Shown piece by piece: positions 1 to 8,077 of a stretch of 64,000 bases of DNA; the first letter of the stretch is position 1, and the number at the start of each line of letters is the position of its first letter. The translations under genes were made by a program, and so were the position numbers. Source of the stretch: Cryobacterium sp. Y82 (lineage in GTDB: Bacteria; Actinomycetota; Actinomycetes; Actinomycetales; Microbacteriaceae). The notes beneath the pieces were generated by a model. That model was given only the letters and a program-made list of their open reading frames with translations. It was not told the origin of the DNA and searched no databases. The DNA lies in NCBI RefSeq assembly GCF_002929495.1, contig NZ_PJJJ01000037.1, forward strand, positions 186,001 through 250,000. Direction: 5' to 3'.

Positions 1-90
1 TTCGCTGGGAATGACGTCGGTGTGCCCCGGCAGGAGCAGCACGTCGTCGTAGGTGAGCCCGGTGAATCCGAACGGATCTGGCTGATCCAT
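1..90 (-). CDS. guaB: IMP dehydrogenase, N-terminal fragment (gene runs off the window)
   Basis: Only the first 30 codons lie in the window. The protein starts MDQPDPFGFTGLTYDDVLLL and continues with PGHTDVIPSE, the signature N-terminus of inosine-5'-monophosphate dehydrogenase, which oxidises IMP to XMP in guanine nucleotide synthesis. An AAGGGG ribosome site lies 4-5 bases before the ATG on the minus strand. The gene is divergent from the livH operon. The catalytic Cys loop and CBS domains lie outside the window. Confidence 0.9.
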   Translation of the reverse strand, partial: MDQPDPFGFTGLTYDDVLLLPGHTDVIPSE

Positions 91-140
91 GTAACCCCTT
101 ACCTATAGCTAAAAACAAAAAATTATGCGGCAAAACGCGT

Positions 141-162
141 GATCACCCCATGGGACGTGATC
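141..162. promoter_or_regulatory. Dyad in the guaB/livH divergent spacer
   Basis: GATCAC (141-146) and GTGATC (157-162) form inverted arms around the palindrome CCCATGGG (147-154). The 257-bp spacer between guaB and livH must hold both promoters and is A/T-rich next to guaB (CATAAT-like box on the minus strand near 122-127; another CATAAT on the plus strand at 256-261). I found no convincing -35 partner for either box. The dyad may be an operator, but no regulator can be assigned. Confidence 0.25.
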
Positions 163-347
163 TGAAATAACCGCTCCTTCAATGTTAAGCATGTTTGGGG
201 TCATCACATTCCGCTCACATTTACTGTCTGGTGCAAAGTTTCGAAACTTATAGGACATAATCGGCAAATACTCTCAACGACGACGTTGGCAGCAGTTACC
301 CGGCGCCCGCCCGGTTACCCATCGGTCGGCACCAACATGGAGGTCCC

Positions 348-1652
348 GTGCAGCCCACACCTACGGCTCAGAGATACATACCCAGGATGCTCGCCATCCT
401 GTTTGTCACGCTTCTGGCGGCCTTGACCATGGCCACCTTCTCGGTGAGCAGCGCTCACGCCGACGAGGTGGGCACCGAGTTCGATTTCACCATCTCGGGC
501 AACGTACAGTTCAACGGTGATGCGCTCGACGGCGTCGCGATCGCCGTTGACGGCAACGGCTACCAGGCTGACACGGTCACAGATACTGAGGGTCGGTGGG
601 CGATCGGGGTTCCCGAAAAGGGCACCTACGAGGTCACTCTCGACGAAGAAACCCTACCGAAGGGCGTCGTCGTCGCTAAGGGCGCCAACGTCATCAACGC
701 GGAGTTCGGGCTGACCGACCGAAAGTCGGTCAACTTTTTTCTCGGTGAAGACACTCGCAATACGGTGAGCTTCTTCGACCAGTTCGTCAACCGTTTCGTC
801 AACGGCCTGAATTTCGGCCTGCTGCTCGCCCTCGCCGCGATCGGGTTGTCGCTCATCTTCGGCACGACCGGGCTAAGCAACTTCGCCCACGCCGAGATGA
901 TCACCTTCGGCGCGCTGATGACTCTGGTCTTCGCGGTGCAGCTGGGCTTGCCCATCTGGCTCGCCATCCTCATTGCAATCGCGCTCAGCGGCGCGCTCGG
1001 TTGGGGCCTCGATGCGGTGATCTGGAAACCATTGCGACGCCGGGGGGTCGCGCTCATCCCACTGATGATCGTCAGCATCGGTCTCTCGCTGGCGCTGCGC
1101 TATCTCTTTCAATATTTCTTCGGCGGCAGTACGAGTCAGCTACCGGGGGCCGGGCAGACAGACCTCAAATTCGGCCCGATCTCGCTGTCTCCGATCGATC
1201 TGATCAGCATGGGCATCAGTGTGGTCGTGCTGCTCGGGGTGGCTTATTTTCTGCTGCGCACCCGCATCGGCAAAGCCACGAGAGCCGTCTCCGACAATCC
1301 CAGCCTCGCCTCGGCCAGTGGTATCGACGTCGACAACGTCATTCGCATCGTCTGGGTCACCGGTGCCGCGCTGGCCGGACTCAGCGGAGTCTTGTGGGCG
1401 TACTTCCGTCCAGGGGTCAGCTGGGATATGGGATTCCAGATGCTTCTGCTGGTCTTCGCCGCCGTCACCCTCGGTGGCCTCGGCACCGCCTTCGGAGCCC
1501 TGATCGGCTCGATCATCGTCGGCCTCTTCGTGGAGTTGTCGACGCTGTGGCTTCCGTCCGACATGAAGTACGTCGGTGCACTCGTGGTCCTGATCCTGGT
1601 TCTGCTGTTTCGGCCGCAGGGCATCATGGGTCGCAAAGAGAGAATTGGTTAG
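348..1652 (+). CDS. livH: LIV-type ABC transporter permease (LivH-like) with an N-terminal extracytoplasmic domain
   Basis: Membrane permease of a branched-chain amino acid type importer, 434 aa. The GTG start is chosen because GGAGGT ends three bases before it. Residues 14-38 form a signal-like hydrophobic segment ending SSAHA. They are followed by a roughly 70-residue beta-rich domain (about 45-115, with the segment TDTEGRWAIGVPEKGTYEV) resembling the carboxypeptidase-regulatory-like fold. The polytopic permease part starts near residue 147 and contains the family segment GTTGLSNFAHAEMITFGA. Ordinary LivH proteins are about 290-310 aa, so the front domain is an addition. First gene of livHMGF. 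The real substrate could be another amino acid, urea or an amide. Confidence 0.88.
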   Translation: MQPTPTAQRYIPRMLAILFVTLLAALTMATFSVSSAHADEVGTEFDFTISGNVQFNGDALDGVAIAVDGNGYQADTVTDTEGRWAIGVPEKGTYEVTLDEETLPKGVVVAKGANVINAEFGLTDRKSVNFFLGEDTRNTVSFFDQFVNRFVNGLNFGLLLALAAIGLSLIFGTTGLSNFAHAEMITFGALMTLVFAVQLGLPIWLAILIAIALSGALGWGLDAVIWKPLRRRGVALIPLMIVSIGLSLALRYLFQYFFGGSTSQLPGAGQTDLKFGPISLSPIDLISMGISVVVLLGVAYFLLRTRIGKATRAVSDNPSLASASGIDVDNVIRIVWVTGAALAGLSGVLWAYFRPGVSWDMGFQMLLLVFAAVTLGGLGTAFGALIGSIIVGLFVELSTLWLPSDMKYVGALVVLILVLLFRPQGIMGRKERIG

Positions 1653-1661
1653 GGGTTCACG

Positions 1662-2642
1662 ATGGACTGGGAAGCAATCTTCAACAACGCAGCCGTCGAG
1701 CTGATCAGCCCGACCACCGCAGCGTACGCACTCGCCGCGCTCGGCCTCGCCGTGCACTTCGGCTACACCGGCCTGCTGAACTTCGGTCAGGCCGGCTTCA
1801 TGGCGCTCGGAGCCTACGGCTACGCGATCTCGATTCTGACCTTTGGGTTTCCGGTCTGGGGCGCGTTTCTCGTCGGTGTCGGGGCCTCCGTTGTTTTCGC
1901 TTTGATTTTGGGTATTCCTACGCTGCGACTTCGCGCTGACTATCTGGCGATCGTCACAATCGCTGCCGCAGAGATCGTGCGGCTACTGTTCACGACGAAC
2001 ACTTTTGCCTCGGTTACCGGGTCGGCCAACGGCCTGAGCGGGTACAAGAACGGGTTCGCGGCCCTCAACCCTCTCGCTGAAGGCAGCTACGGTTTCGGAC
2101 CGTTCGAGAACAACGCCTACGACACCTGGCTGCGCATCGTAGCCTGGTCCATCGTGATCCTGGCGGCACTGTTCGTGTGGCAGGTCATGCGCAGCCCGTG
2201 GGGTCGAGTGATAAAAGGTATTCGAGAAGACGAAGACGCCGTGCGCGCCCTCGGCAAGAACGTCTACGCCTACAAAATGCAGTCGCTTATTCTAGGCGGG
2301 GTGTTCGGCACCATCGCCGGAATGATCTTCGCGCTGCCGCGCGCGGTGGTGCCCTCGAACTACCAGACAACGCTGACCTTCTTCATCTATGCCATTCTGT
2401 TGCTCGGCGGCGCAGCGACAGTGCTCGGCCCGATCATCGGCTCGATGATCTTCTGGGTGCTGTTGTCGTTCTTCTCCGGCTTCGTGTCCCGAGCCGTCGA
2501 GGCGGGCTGGCTGCCGTTCATGACGACTATTCAGGGCGGCCAGCTGCGCTTCATTCTGGTGGGAGTGGCAATCATGCTGATAGTCATTTTCAGACCGCAA
2601 GGCGTGTTTGGCAACAAGAAGGAGTTGGCTTTTGTCCGCTAA
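1662..2642 (+). CDS. livM: LIV-type ABC transporter permease (LivM-like)
   Basis: Second inner-membrane permease of the importer, 326 aa, 9 bp after livH. It has the LivM segment GYTGLLNFGQAGFMALGAYG near the N-terminus and the cytoplasmic coupling loop IKGIREDEDAVRALGKNVYA, which contacts the ATPase subunits. It ends in FRPQGVFGNKK, as in many LivM proteins. Its stop codon overlaps the start region of livG, which indicates translational coupling. Confidence 0.92.
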   Translation: MDWEAIFNNAAVELISPTTAAYALAALGLAVHFGYTGLLNFGQAGFMALGAYGYAISILTFGFPVWGAFLVGVGASVVFALILGIPTLRLRADYLAIVTIAAAEIVRLLFTTNTFASVTGSANGLSGYKNGFAALNPLAEGSYGFGPFENNAYDTWLRIVAWSIVILAALFVWQVMRSPWGRVIKGIREDEDAVRALGKNVYAYKMQSLILGGVFGTIAGMIFALPRAVVPSNYQTTLTFFIYAILLLGGAATVLGPIIGSMIFWVLLSFFSGFVSRAVEAGWLPFMTTIQGGQLRFILVGVAIMLIVIFRPQGVFGNKKELAFVR

Positions 2643-3588
2643 CGCTGGTCTCGATCCGGTCGCTCCCCTTGAGCCGCCCGTTCCCACCCAAAAACCAATT
2701 AAAACGACCGGTTTGCACGTCGGCGACGCCGAACCGGGCTGCCGCAAGGTAGACCCGATTCTCGTCGTCGATAAGGTACGCCGTTCTTTCGGCGGACTCA
2801 CCGCCGTCGACGTCGACCACCTGGAAGTTCCGCGCGGCGCGATCACTGCGCTGATCGGCCCGAACGGTGCCGGCAAGACGACCCTGTTCAACCTGCTGAC
2901 CGGCTTTGACAAGCCCAACGACGGCAAGTGGATGTTTGATGGTCGTTCCCTGGCCGGAATGCCCGCCTATAGGGTCGCCCGCATGGGCCAGATTCGCACG
3001 TTCCAGCTCACCAAAGCCCTCGGACTGTTGAGCGTCATGGATAACATGCTCCTCGGCGCCAAGGGTCAGACCGGCGAGAACATGTTCCGCGCCCTGCTAC
3101 CGTTTCTCTGGCGTACCCAAGAGGAGGCGAACCGCGCCAAAGCGCTCGACCTGCTCACCCGGTTCAAGCTCGATACCAAGAAAGACGACTACGCGGCAAG
3201 CCTCTCCGGTGGCCAGCGCAAACTCCTCGAAATGGCGCGGGCACTGATGAGCGACCCCACCCTGGTGATGCTCGACGAGCCAATGGCCGGGGTCAATCCG
3301 GCCCTCACCCAGTCGCTGCTCGATCACATTCTCAACCTCAAATCGCAAGGAATGACCGTTCTGTTCGTGGAGCACGACATGCACATGGTGCGCCACATCG
3401 CCGACTGGGTAATCGTGATGGCCGAGGGCAAGGTGGTCGCCGAGGGCGACCCGCACGAGGTCATGAAGAACCCGGCCGTGATCGACGCCTACCTCGGCCA
3501 GCATCACGACGAAGACATTGGGCAAGACCCGGGCGCCGAAACCGAGCACGTGTCAGCCATAAAGGAGTTGCTCGATGACGAACGCTAA
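2632..3588 (+). CDS. livG: LIV-type ABC transporter ATP-binding subunit (LivG-like)
   Basis: ATPase subunit, 318 aa from the TTG at 2632. I prefer this start over the TTG at 2608 because AAGGAG (2619-2624) sits seven bases before it. Visible motifs are Walker A GPNGAGKTTLFNLLTG, signature LSGGQRKLLEMARAL, Walker B TLVMLDEP and the switch His in VEHDMHMV. A proline-rich leader of about 45 residues precedes the ABC domain and a 30-residue acidic tail follows it; both are longer than in typical LivG. The start overlaps livM and the end overlaps livF. Confidence 0.92.
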   Translation: MSANAGLDPVAPLEPPVPTQKPIKTTGLHVGDAEPGCRKVDPILVVDKVRRSFGGLTAVDVDHLEVPRGAITALIGPNGAGKTTLFNLLTGFDKPNDGKWMFDGRSLAGMPAYRVARMGQIRTFQLTKALGLLSVMDNMLLGAKGQTGENMFRALLPFLWRTQEEANRAKALDLLTRFKLDTKKDDYAASLSGGQRKLLEMARALMSDPTLVMLDEPMAGVNPALTQSLLDHILNLKSQGMTVLFVEHDMHMVRHIADWVIVMAEGKVVAEGDPHEVMKNPAVIDAYLGQHHDEDIGQDPGAETEHVSAIKELLDDER

Positions 3589-4342
3589 CCCGCTGAACAC
3601 ACCAATGCCGACCGAAACCCGTGAAGCCGTCGTCGAGGTCAAGAACGTCACCGCCGGCTACGTCACCGGCGTGAACATTCTCAACTCCTGCTCGCTCACC
3701 GCCTACGCCGGCGAACTGATCGGCATCATCGGCCCGAACGGTGCCGGCAAATCGACGTTGCTCAAGTCGATCTTCGGCCAGGTGAAGGTGCGCGACGGCG
3801 AGATTCTGCTCCGCGGCACAAACATCACCAACCTCAAGGCGAACAAGCTGGTCGCGCAGGGCGTGGGGTTTGTACCGCAGAACAACAACGTGTTCCCCAC
3901 GCTGACCATTCGCGAGAACCTCGAAATGGGCATCTTTCTCAAGCCAAAGGGACTCGTCGAACGCCTGGCATTCGTCACTGAGATTTTCCCGGAACTCGGC
4001 AAACGGATGTCCCAGCGTGCGGGGTCACTCTCCGGCGGCGAACGGCAGATGGTCGCCATGAGCCGTGCGCTGATGATGGGACCACACGTGCTGCTGCTCG
4101 ACGAACCGAGCGCCGGTCTCTCACCCGTGCGCCAGGACGAGGCGTTCCTGCGGGTGAAGGAGATCAACAATGCTGGCGTGACCACGATTATGGTCGAGCA
4201 GAACGCGCGCCGCTGCCTGCAGATCTGTGACCGCGGTTACGTGCTCGATCAGGGCCGCGACGCCTACACCGGCACCGGACGCGAGCTCTTGAACGACCCC
4301 CAGGTAATCGGCTTGTACCTGGGCACCCTAGGGCAGGACTAA
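3575..4342 (+). CDS. livF: LIV-type ABC transporter ATP-binding subunit (LivF-like)
   Basis: Second ATPase of the importer, 255 aa, overlapping the end of livG by 14 bp after an AAGGAG site. It has Walker A GPNGAGKSTLLKSIFG, signature LSGGERQMVAMSRAL, Walker B LLLDEPSAGLSP and switch VEQNARRCL. LivF and LivG form the heterodimeric motor that drives LivH/LivM. The operon ends at a strong hairpin just downstream. Confidence 0.93.
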   Translation: MTNANPLNTPMPTETREAVVEVKNVTAGYVTGVNILNSCSLTAYAGELIGIIGPNGAGKSTLLKSIFGQVKVRDGEILLRGTNITNLKANKLVAQGVGFVPQNNNVFPTLTIRENLEMGIFLKPKGLVERLAFVTEIFPELGKRMSQRAGSLSGGERQMVAMSRALMMGPHVLLLDEPSAGLSPVRQDEAFLRVKEINNAGVTTIMVEQNARRCLQICDRGYVLDQGRDAYTGTGRELLNDPQVIGLYLGTLGQD

Positions 4343-4346
4343 TCAA

Positions 4347-4392
4347 GCATGACTAAAGGGCCCCGGCCGAAGCCGGGGCCCTTTAGTCATGC
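4347..4392. terminator. Bidirectional terminator between convergent livF and the binding-protein gene
   Basis: A perfect 21-bp inverted repeat (arms 4347-4367 and 4372-4392) encloses a 4-base loop CGAA. The centre is GGGCCCCGGC / GCCGGGGCCC and the outer arms contain ACTAAA / TTTAGT, giving a short T-rich run on each exit. It lies between two convergent genes and can serve both transcripts. Confidence 0.85.
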
Positions 4393-4399
4393 CGGGTGA

Positions 4400-5701
4400 C
4401 TAGTTGGTGCGAGAGTACGTGTTGTCCTCGGCGTACTTGTAAATACCGATGGTGGCCTCGGTCGGGTCACCATTCTCATCGAGGGTGATCGGACCGGAGA
4501 ACCCGTCATAGTCGACCTGCTCACCGTTGGCGAGAGCCTCGGCTGCTGCACCGAAATCTTCGACCTTGGTTCCATCTCCGGAACCGCCGGAGACCTGCTG
4601 CATGTAGCTGGCAATCGACTCGCCCGATACATCGTTACCCGCATAGGCGGCCAGGGCGATCAACATGACGGCGTCGTAGGCTTCGGCCGCGTAGAGATAG
4701 TCCTTGAGCGTCGGATCGATTTCGAGCAGTCGGGACTGGAACTCGCCGAGGGTGGCCAGGTCGAGGCCGGGGGCCGTCCCCTGTGATCCGGCGATCAGAC
4801 CGGCCGAAAAGTTGGTGCTGTAGTCCTTGAGGCTGCCGTCAACGAAGTACAGCTTGTCTCCGGGGAATCCCCCGGCGACCAGCGCGGGAACGATCGATAT
4901 CGACTGGTCGAAGGTGACGATCGCAATCGCGTCGGGGTCTTCGGCGGTCACATCGGAGATCTGCGAAGTGAAGTTGGTTTCCCCGGTATTGAAGAGCGAG
5001 GTGGCCACGACTTTGCCTCCAGTGCCCTCAAAGGTTGACGTGATGACGTCGGCGAGACCTGTTCCATAGGCATCATTGACCACGATCAAGCCCAGGGTGC
5101 TCACACCATCCTCGGCGATCTTGGTTCCGAGAACTTCGCCCTGCAACAGGTCAGACGGCGAGGTTCGAAAGTACAGGCCGCCATCGTTGTAGGTCGTGAA
5201 GTCGAGCCCGGTATTCGATGGCGAGACCTCGACGATGCCGGCGCCGGTGATCGAATCGATCACGGTTCTGGTCACAGCGGATGCCGCCGCTCCCACAATC
5301 GCGGTGACGTCCTGGCCGATGAGGTCGATGACGGAACCGGTGGCGACGTCGGTCGTGGTGTCGCCCTCGTCGGCATTGATCGCTTCGACGGTGATTCCGA
5401 GGCCCAGAGCATTGATGTCTTGTACGGCCAGCGCAACGCCAGCGACCTGGGGCGGGCCGAGGAAGGCGAGCACGCCACTCTGCGGTGCCAATGCGCCAAT
5501 CTTGAGGGTGAGATCGCGATCACCAGCCGCGACCGTCTTGACGTCTGCAGAATCCGCAGTGGGGGCTGCGGAATCGCTCGGTGCCGTTGCAGCGCCATTG
5601 CTGCAGCCGGTGAGCAAAAGGGCGCTCACGCCGATGAGGGCGACACCGGTGACGAGGGTACGAACTGAGCGGGAAGCCGAGGCCTTCGCGAAAACGCTCA
5701 T
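4400..5701 (-). CDS. LIV-type substrate-binding lipoprotein
   Basis: Extracellular periplasmic-binding protein type 1, 433 aa, anchored as a lipoprotein: the signal peptide ends in the lipobox LLTGC with the lipidated Cys at residue 33. The mature N-terminus (LKIGALAPQSGVLAFLGPPQ), the lobe-crossing stretch VNDAYGTGLADV and the C-terminal YDGFSGPITLDENGDP are typical of LivJ/Peripla_BP_6 proteins. An AAGGAG site precedes the ATG. It is convergent to livHMGF and is the likely receptor for that importer, although it is transcribed separately. Confidence 0.9.
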   Translation of the reverse strand: MSVFAKASASRSVRTLVTGVALIGVSALLLTGCSNGAATAPSDSAAPTADSADVKTVAAGDRDLTLKIGALAPQSGVLAFLGPPQVAGVALAVQDINALGLGITVEAINADEGDTTTDVATGSVIDLIGQDVTAIVGAAASAVTRTVIDSITGAGIVEVSPSNTGLDFTTYNDGGLYFRTSPSDLLQGEVLGTKIAEDGVSTLGLIVVNDAYGTGLADVITSTFEGTGGKVVATSLFNTGETNFTSQISDVTAEDPDAIAIVTFDQSISIVPALVAGGFPGDKLYFVDGSLKDYSTNFSAGLIAGSQGTAPGLDLATLGEFQSRLLEIDPTLKDYLYAAEAYDAVMLIALAAYAGNDVSGESIASYMQQVSGGSGDGTKVEDFGAAAEALANGEQVDYDGFSGPITLDENGDPTEATIGIYKYAEDNTYSRTN

Positions 5702-5828
5702 GGTGCTCCTTGATTAATAAAGAGGGGCAAGACTGGTCAGCCGGTTGACTGCCGTGGTGTCAGAGTAGGCAATCAAGGGCCCGGAAACCTACCCCTTCAC
5801 GGGAGAACTTTGTAAAGCGACCAAATCG

Positions 5829-6536
5829 TTACGAACGACGGCCGGTAATCCCTTGATAATCGACGTTCTGCTTGTCCATCAGGGCAAATACACACTCTCC
5901 CCAGGATGCGCACACGGCGGATCCTGAAACCACTTGGGGCCAGCCCGCTTTGAGCGAGGCGCCACCATCGTCCGCGGTGATGACGGCGGCCATGGCGGCC
6001 GTGATTACCCCGTCGTATGCTTCCGCGCCGCCAGCCGTGGCAGTCAGCCCCGGGTCGGCGGTCTTCAGCCGTGCAGTGAACCCCTCGTCGGCGGAGAGCG
6101 GGGTTCCCCCGTTGGCAAAGTCAATGAGGGCCACGGCGACGGCGTTGCCAACGAAGCCTTCAACATCCGCTGGCAACGCTGTCGTTGCGTCCCACAGCAC
6201 CAGGTCGACGCCGCGCGCCGAGAGGTCGGCGTAGGCGGCGGCGAGGTCACCGGCGGAGTTGCGGTGAATGAGCTGCACGGGACGGGTGGGAGTGGTCTGG
6301 TCAGCAAGGATGTCCCGCACGGCAAGTTGGGTGCCGGCGACCTGGGCCGCGCCGCTCGCGGCATTTGCACCGGTCATGGGAAACAGCGTGCCGATGCTCA
6401 GCGTGCCGTCGCCGGTCGGGCTGGTGCTCGCGACCGGAGTTGGCGCCGTACTCGGCTTGGCCGCCGGCGCACCGGTACAGCCGGTCAGGGCCAGGGCCAG
6501 CAACAAGACGGCGGCGATAGTGGGGCGACGGGGCAT
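5829..6536 (-). CDS. Shortened binding-protein-like lipoprotein
   Basis: A 235-aa lipoprotein (lipobox LALTGC, Cys20) with an AGAGGA ribosome site. Its first 100 residues resemble the start of the neighbouring 433-aa binding protein (LSIGTLFPMTGANAASGAAQ). Its later part matches only the far end of that family (GGAEAYDGVITAAMAAV, then NVDYQGITG). The whole central region of both lobes is missing, and it stops at the YxGxxGP motif, where relatives continue for about 30 residues. The frame is intact and coding-like, so it is either a reduced functional paralogue or a decaying copy. Confidence 0.7.
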   Translation of the reverse strand: MPRRPTIAAVLLLALALTGCTGAPAAKPSTAPTPVASTSPTGDGTLSIGTLFPMTGANAASGAAQVAGTQLAVRDILADQTTPTRPVQLIHRNSAGDLAAAYADLSARGVDLVLWDATTALPADVEGFVGNAVAVALIDFANGGTPLSADEGFTARLKTADPGLTATAGGAEAYDGVITAAMAAVITADDGGASLKAGWPQVVSGSAVCASWGECVFALMDKQNVDYQGITGRRS

Positions 6537-6611
6537 GTGGATCCTCTGGTGCTGAACTGGGGGTGGCGCAAGCTGTTGGTCCAGCGTATCGGCTGGCCAG
6601 ACCGGAGAGAG

Positions 6612-7556
6612 CTAGGCCGGTTCGAGGGCGCCGCGACGGGGAGCGAGACCGGAGGCCACCATATCCAGTATCAAGATGATCAGGGCCACCCAGACCAGAC
6701 CGAAGCCGATCCAGCGTTCGAACGGCATTGCCTCGTCCAGAACGAACACGCCCACGAGGAACTGCAGCACCGGCGCCACGAATTGAATGAGACCGAGCAC
6801 GGTCAGCGGCAGCCGCCGCGCGGCCGCGGCGAATAGCAGCAGCGGTACTGCGGTGATGACACCGGCCGCGAGCAGGCCAGCTGTATGCCAGGGCGACACC
6901 GTGCCGAAGGTGATTCCGGAGAGTCCAGAGACGACAACGAGTTGCACGACGGCGACCGGTGCCAGCCATGCGGTCTCAAGGGTGAGGCCGGTGACGGCAT
7001 CCACGCTCGGACCGACGCGCTTTTTGATCAGGCCGTACAGCCCGAAGGAAAACGCGAGAATGAGCGAGATCCACGGCAGGGAGCCGTATCCGACGGCGAG
7101 AACGACGACGGCGACAAAGCTGATGGCGATAGCCACCCACTGCAGCCGCCGCAAGTGTTCCCGCAGCACGAAAACGCCGAGCAACACGGTGACGATCGGA
7201 TTGATGAAGTAGCCCAGGGCCGCTTCGACGACGTGCCCTGTGGTCGCGGCGATCACGTAGGTCTGCCAGTTAATCAAAATGAAAACCCCGGCCAGGCCCA
7301 TAGTCCACACCAGGCGCCACTGCCGCAGAGCTCGCCCCAACACCGCCCACGTGCGGGTAATTGTAATGATCAGAGCGCAGAAGGCGAGCGAGAACAGCAC
7401 CCGCCAAGCCACGATTTCAAATGCCCCGGAGGGTGCCAGGAGCAGAAAGTAGAGCGGCAGCACACCCCAGAGGGCGTAGGAGAGGCCACCAAAGATAAGG
7501 CCGGTCCGGTGTGTGGAATGGGCCGTCGTGTGGGCCGATGCGGCAGCATCCGTCAT
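6612..7556 (-). CDS. rarD: EamA-family permease, RarD type
   Basis: A 314-aa protein with about ten hydrophobic segments in two EamA halves. The segments PLYFLLLAPSGAFEIVAWRVLFS and NWQTYVIAATTGHVVEAALGYFINP are the RarD subfamily hallmarks (split here for length). RarD proteins are putative drug/metabolite exporters; the substrate is unknown. GGAG precedes the ATG. It is followed on the same strand by the short lipoprotein gene, and groES lies upstream behind a terminator. Confidence 0.88.
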   Translation of the reverse strand: MTDAAASAHTTAHSTHRTGLIFGGLSYALWGVLPLYFLLLAPSGAFEIVAWRVLFSLAFCALIITITRTWAVLGRALRQWRLVWTMGLAGVFILINWQTYVIAATTGHVVEAALGYFINPIVTVLLGVFVLREHLRRLQWVAIAISFVAVVVLAVGYGSLPWISLILAFSFGLYGLIKKRVGPSVDAVTGLTLETAWLAPVAVVQLVVVSGLSGITFGTVSPWHTAGLLAAGVITAVPLLLFAAAARRLPLTVLGLIQFVAPVLQFLVGVFVLDEAMPFERWIGFGLVWVALIILILDMVASGLAPRRGALEPA

Positions 7557-7587
7557 GATCTTCTCCTGCGTAACAGAAAGCGCACAA

Positions 7588-7624
7588 ACAAAAACTCCCG
7601 AACGGCGATGCCATTCGGGAGTTT
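7588..7624 (-). terminator. Rho-independent terminator of groES
   Basis: A perfect 11-bp inverted repeat (AAACTCCCGAA at 7592-7602, TTCGGGAGTTT at 7614-7624) has an 11-base loop. On the minus strand the right arm runs into GTTTTTGTTTG, a U-rich tail, so it terminates groES transcription before rarD. Confidence 0.88.
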
Positions 7625-7655
7625 CAGTCTAGAGACTAGGAGCGAAGAGAACTGC

Positions 7656-7952
7656 CTAGCGGACGACGACGGCGAGCACGTCGCGAGCGGAGAGAACCAA
7701 AAGGTCATCGCCACCGAACTTGACCTCGGTTCCGCCGTACTTGGAGTAGATCACCTTGTCGCCGACGGCGATGTCGAGGGGGACGCGGTTGCCATTGTCG
7801 TCAATGCGGCCGGGGCCGACTGCAACAACTTCACCCTCCTGGGGCTTTTCCTTCGCGGTGTCAGGAATGACCAGACCTGATGCGGTGGTCTGCTCGGCAT
7901 CGACCTGCTTGATGACGATGCGATCCTCGAGCGGCTTGATGGAGACCGACAC
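7656..7952 (-). CDS. groES: Co-chaperonin GroES (10 kDa)
   Basis: A 98-aa GroES. The GTG at 7952 is chosen because an AAAGAGGT site precedes it and the protein then begins [16 protein letters not shown], as in the family; an in-frame extension upstream would run through the operators. The segments [24 protein letters not shown] (mobile loop, split for length) and [15 protein letters not shown] are diagnostic. It caps GroEL during ATP-driven folding. No groEL lies next to it, so it forms a single-gene transcript between CIRCE operators and a terminator. This monocistronic layout occurs in other Micrococcales. Confidence 0.97.
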   Translation of the reverse strand: MSVSIKPLEDRIVIKQVDAEQTTASGLVIPDTAKEKPQEGEVVAVGPGRIDDNGNRVPLDIAVGDKVIYSKYGGTEVKFGGDDLLVLSARDVLAVVVR

Positions 7953-7977
7953 GGTTGACCTCTTTCTAAGATTTGGG

Positions 7978-8004
7978 TTAGCAGACTCACAGCGAGAGTG
8001 CCAA
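7978..8004. promoter_or_regulatory. Second, imperfect CIRCE operator (HrcA) between promoter and groES
   Basis: TTAGCAGAC - nine bases - GAGTGCCAA has CIRCE spacing (9+9+9). Read on the coding strand the left half-site is TTGGCACTC and the right half-site GTCTGCTAA, which deviates from the consensus GAGTGCTAA at two positions. It lies 18 bases downstream of the stronger copy, between promoter and start codon, where bound HrcA would block elongation or initiation. Confidence 0.7.
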
Positions 8005-8008
8005 GTGA

Positions 8009-8037
8009 AGTTTAGGGGGGTTCTGGCACTCACGCAA
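8009..8037 (-). promoter_or_regulatory. Predicted groES promoter
   Basis: On the minus strand TTGCGT (8032-8037) and TAAACT (8009-8014) are separated by 17 bases. The -35 box lies inside the stronger CIRCE element and the -10 box falls between the two CIRCE copies, a layout that suits repression by HrcA. Confidence 0.6.
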
Positions 8038-8050
8038 CGTGAGTGCCAGA
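8022..8050. promoter_or_regulatory. CIRCE operator (HrcA binding site)
   Basis: TCTGGCACTC - ACGCAACGT - GAGTGCCAGA is a perfect inverted repeat with the 9-base CIRCE spacing. The spacer is itself symmetric, so the arms extend to 13 bp around CAA. It differs from the canonical TTAGCACTC-N9-GAGTGCTAA mainly at the outer bases. It is 28 bp from the ATG of the divergent methyltransferase gene, so it could also affect that gene. Confidence 0.9.
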
Positions 8051-8077
8051 TGGGGGCCATTTTGGTAGCGTTGCAGC

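Noticed and set aside
4347..4392. The 21-bp palindrome after livF as a possible recombination or integration site
   Set aside because: Its position exactly between two convergent genes, the G+C core and the 4-base loop fit an ordinary bidirectional terminator.
7656..8060. GroES with a 36-residue N-terminal extension
   Set aside because: The extension would cross the promoter and both CIRCE operators, and the GTG at 7952 has a good ribosome site and gives the family length.
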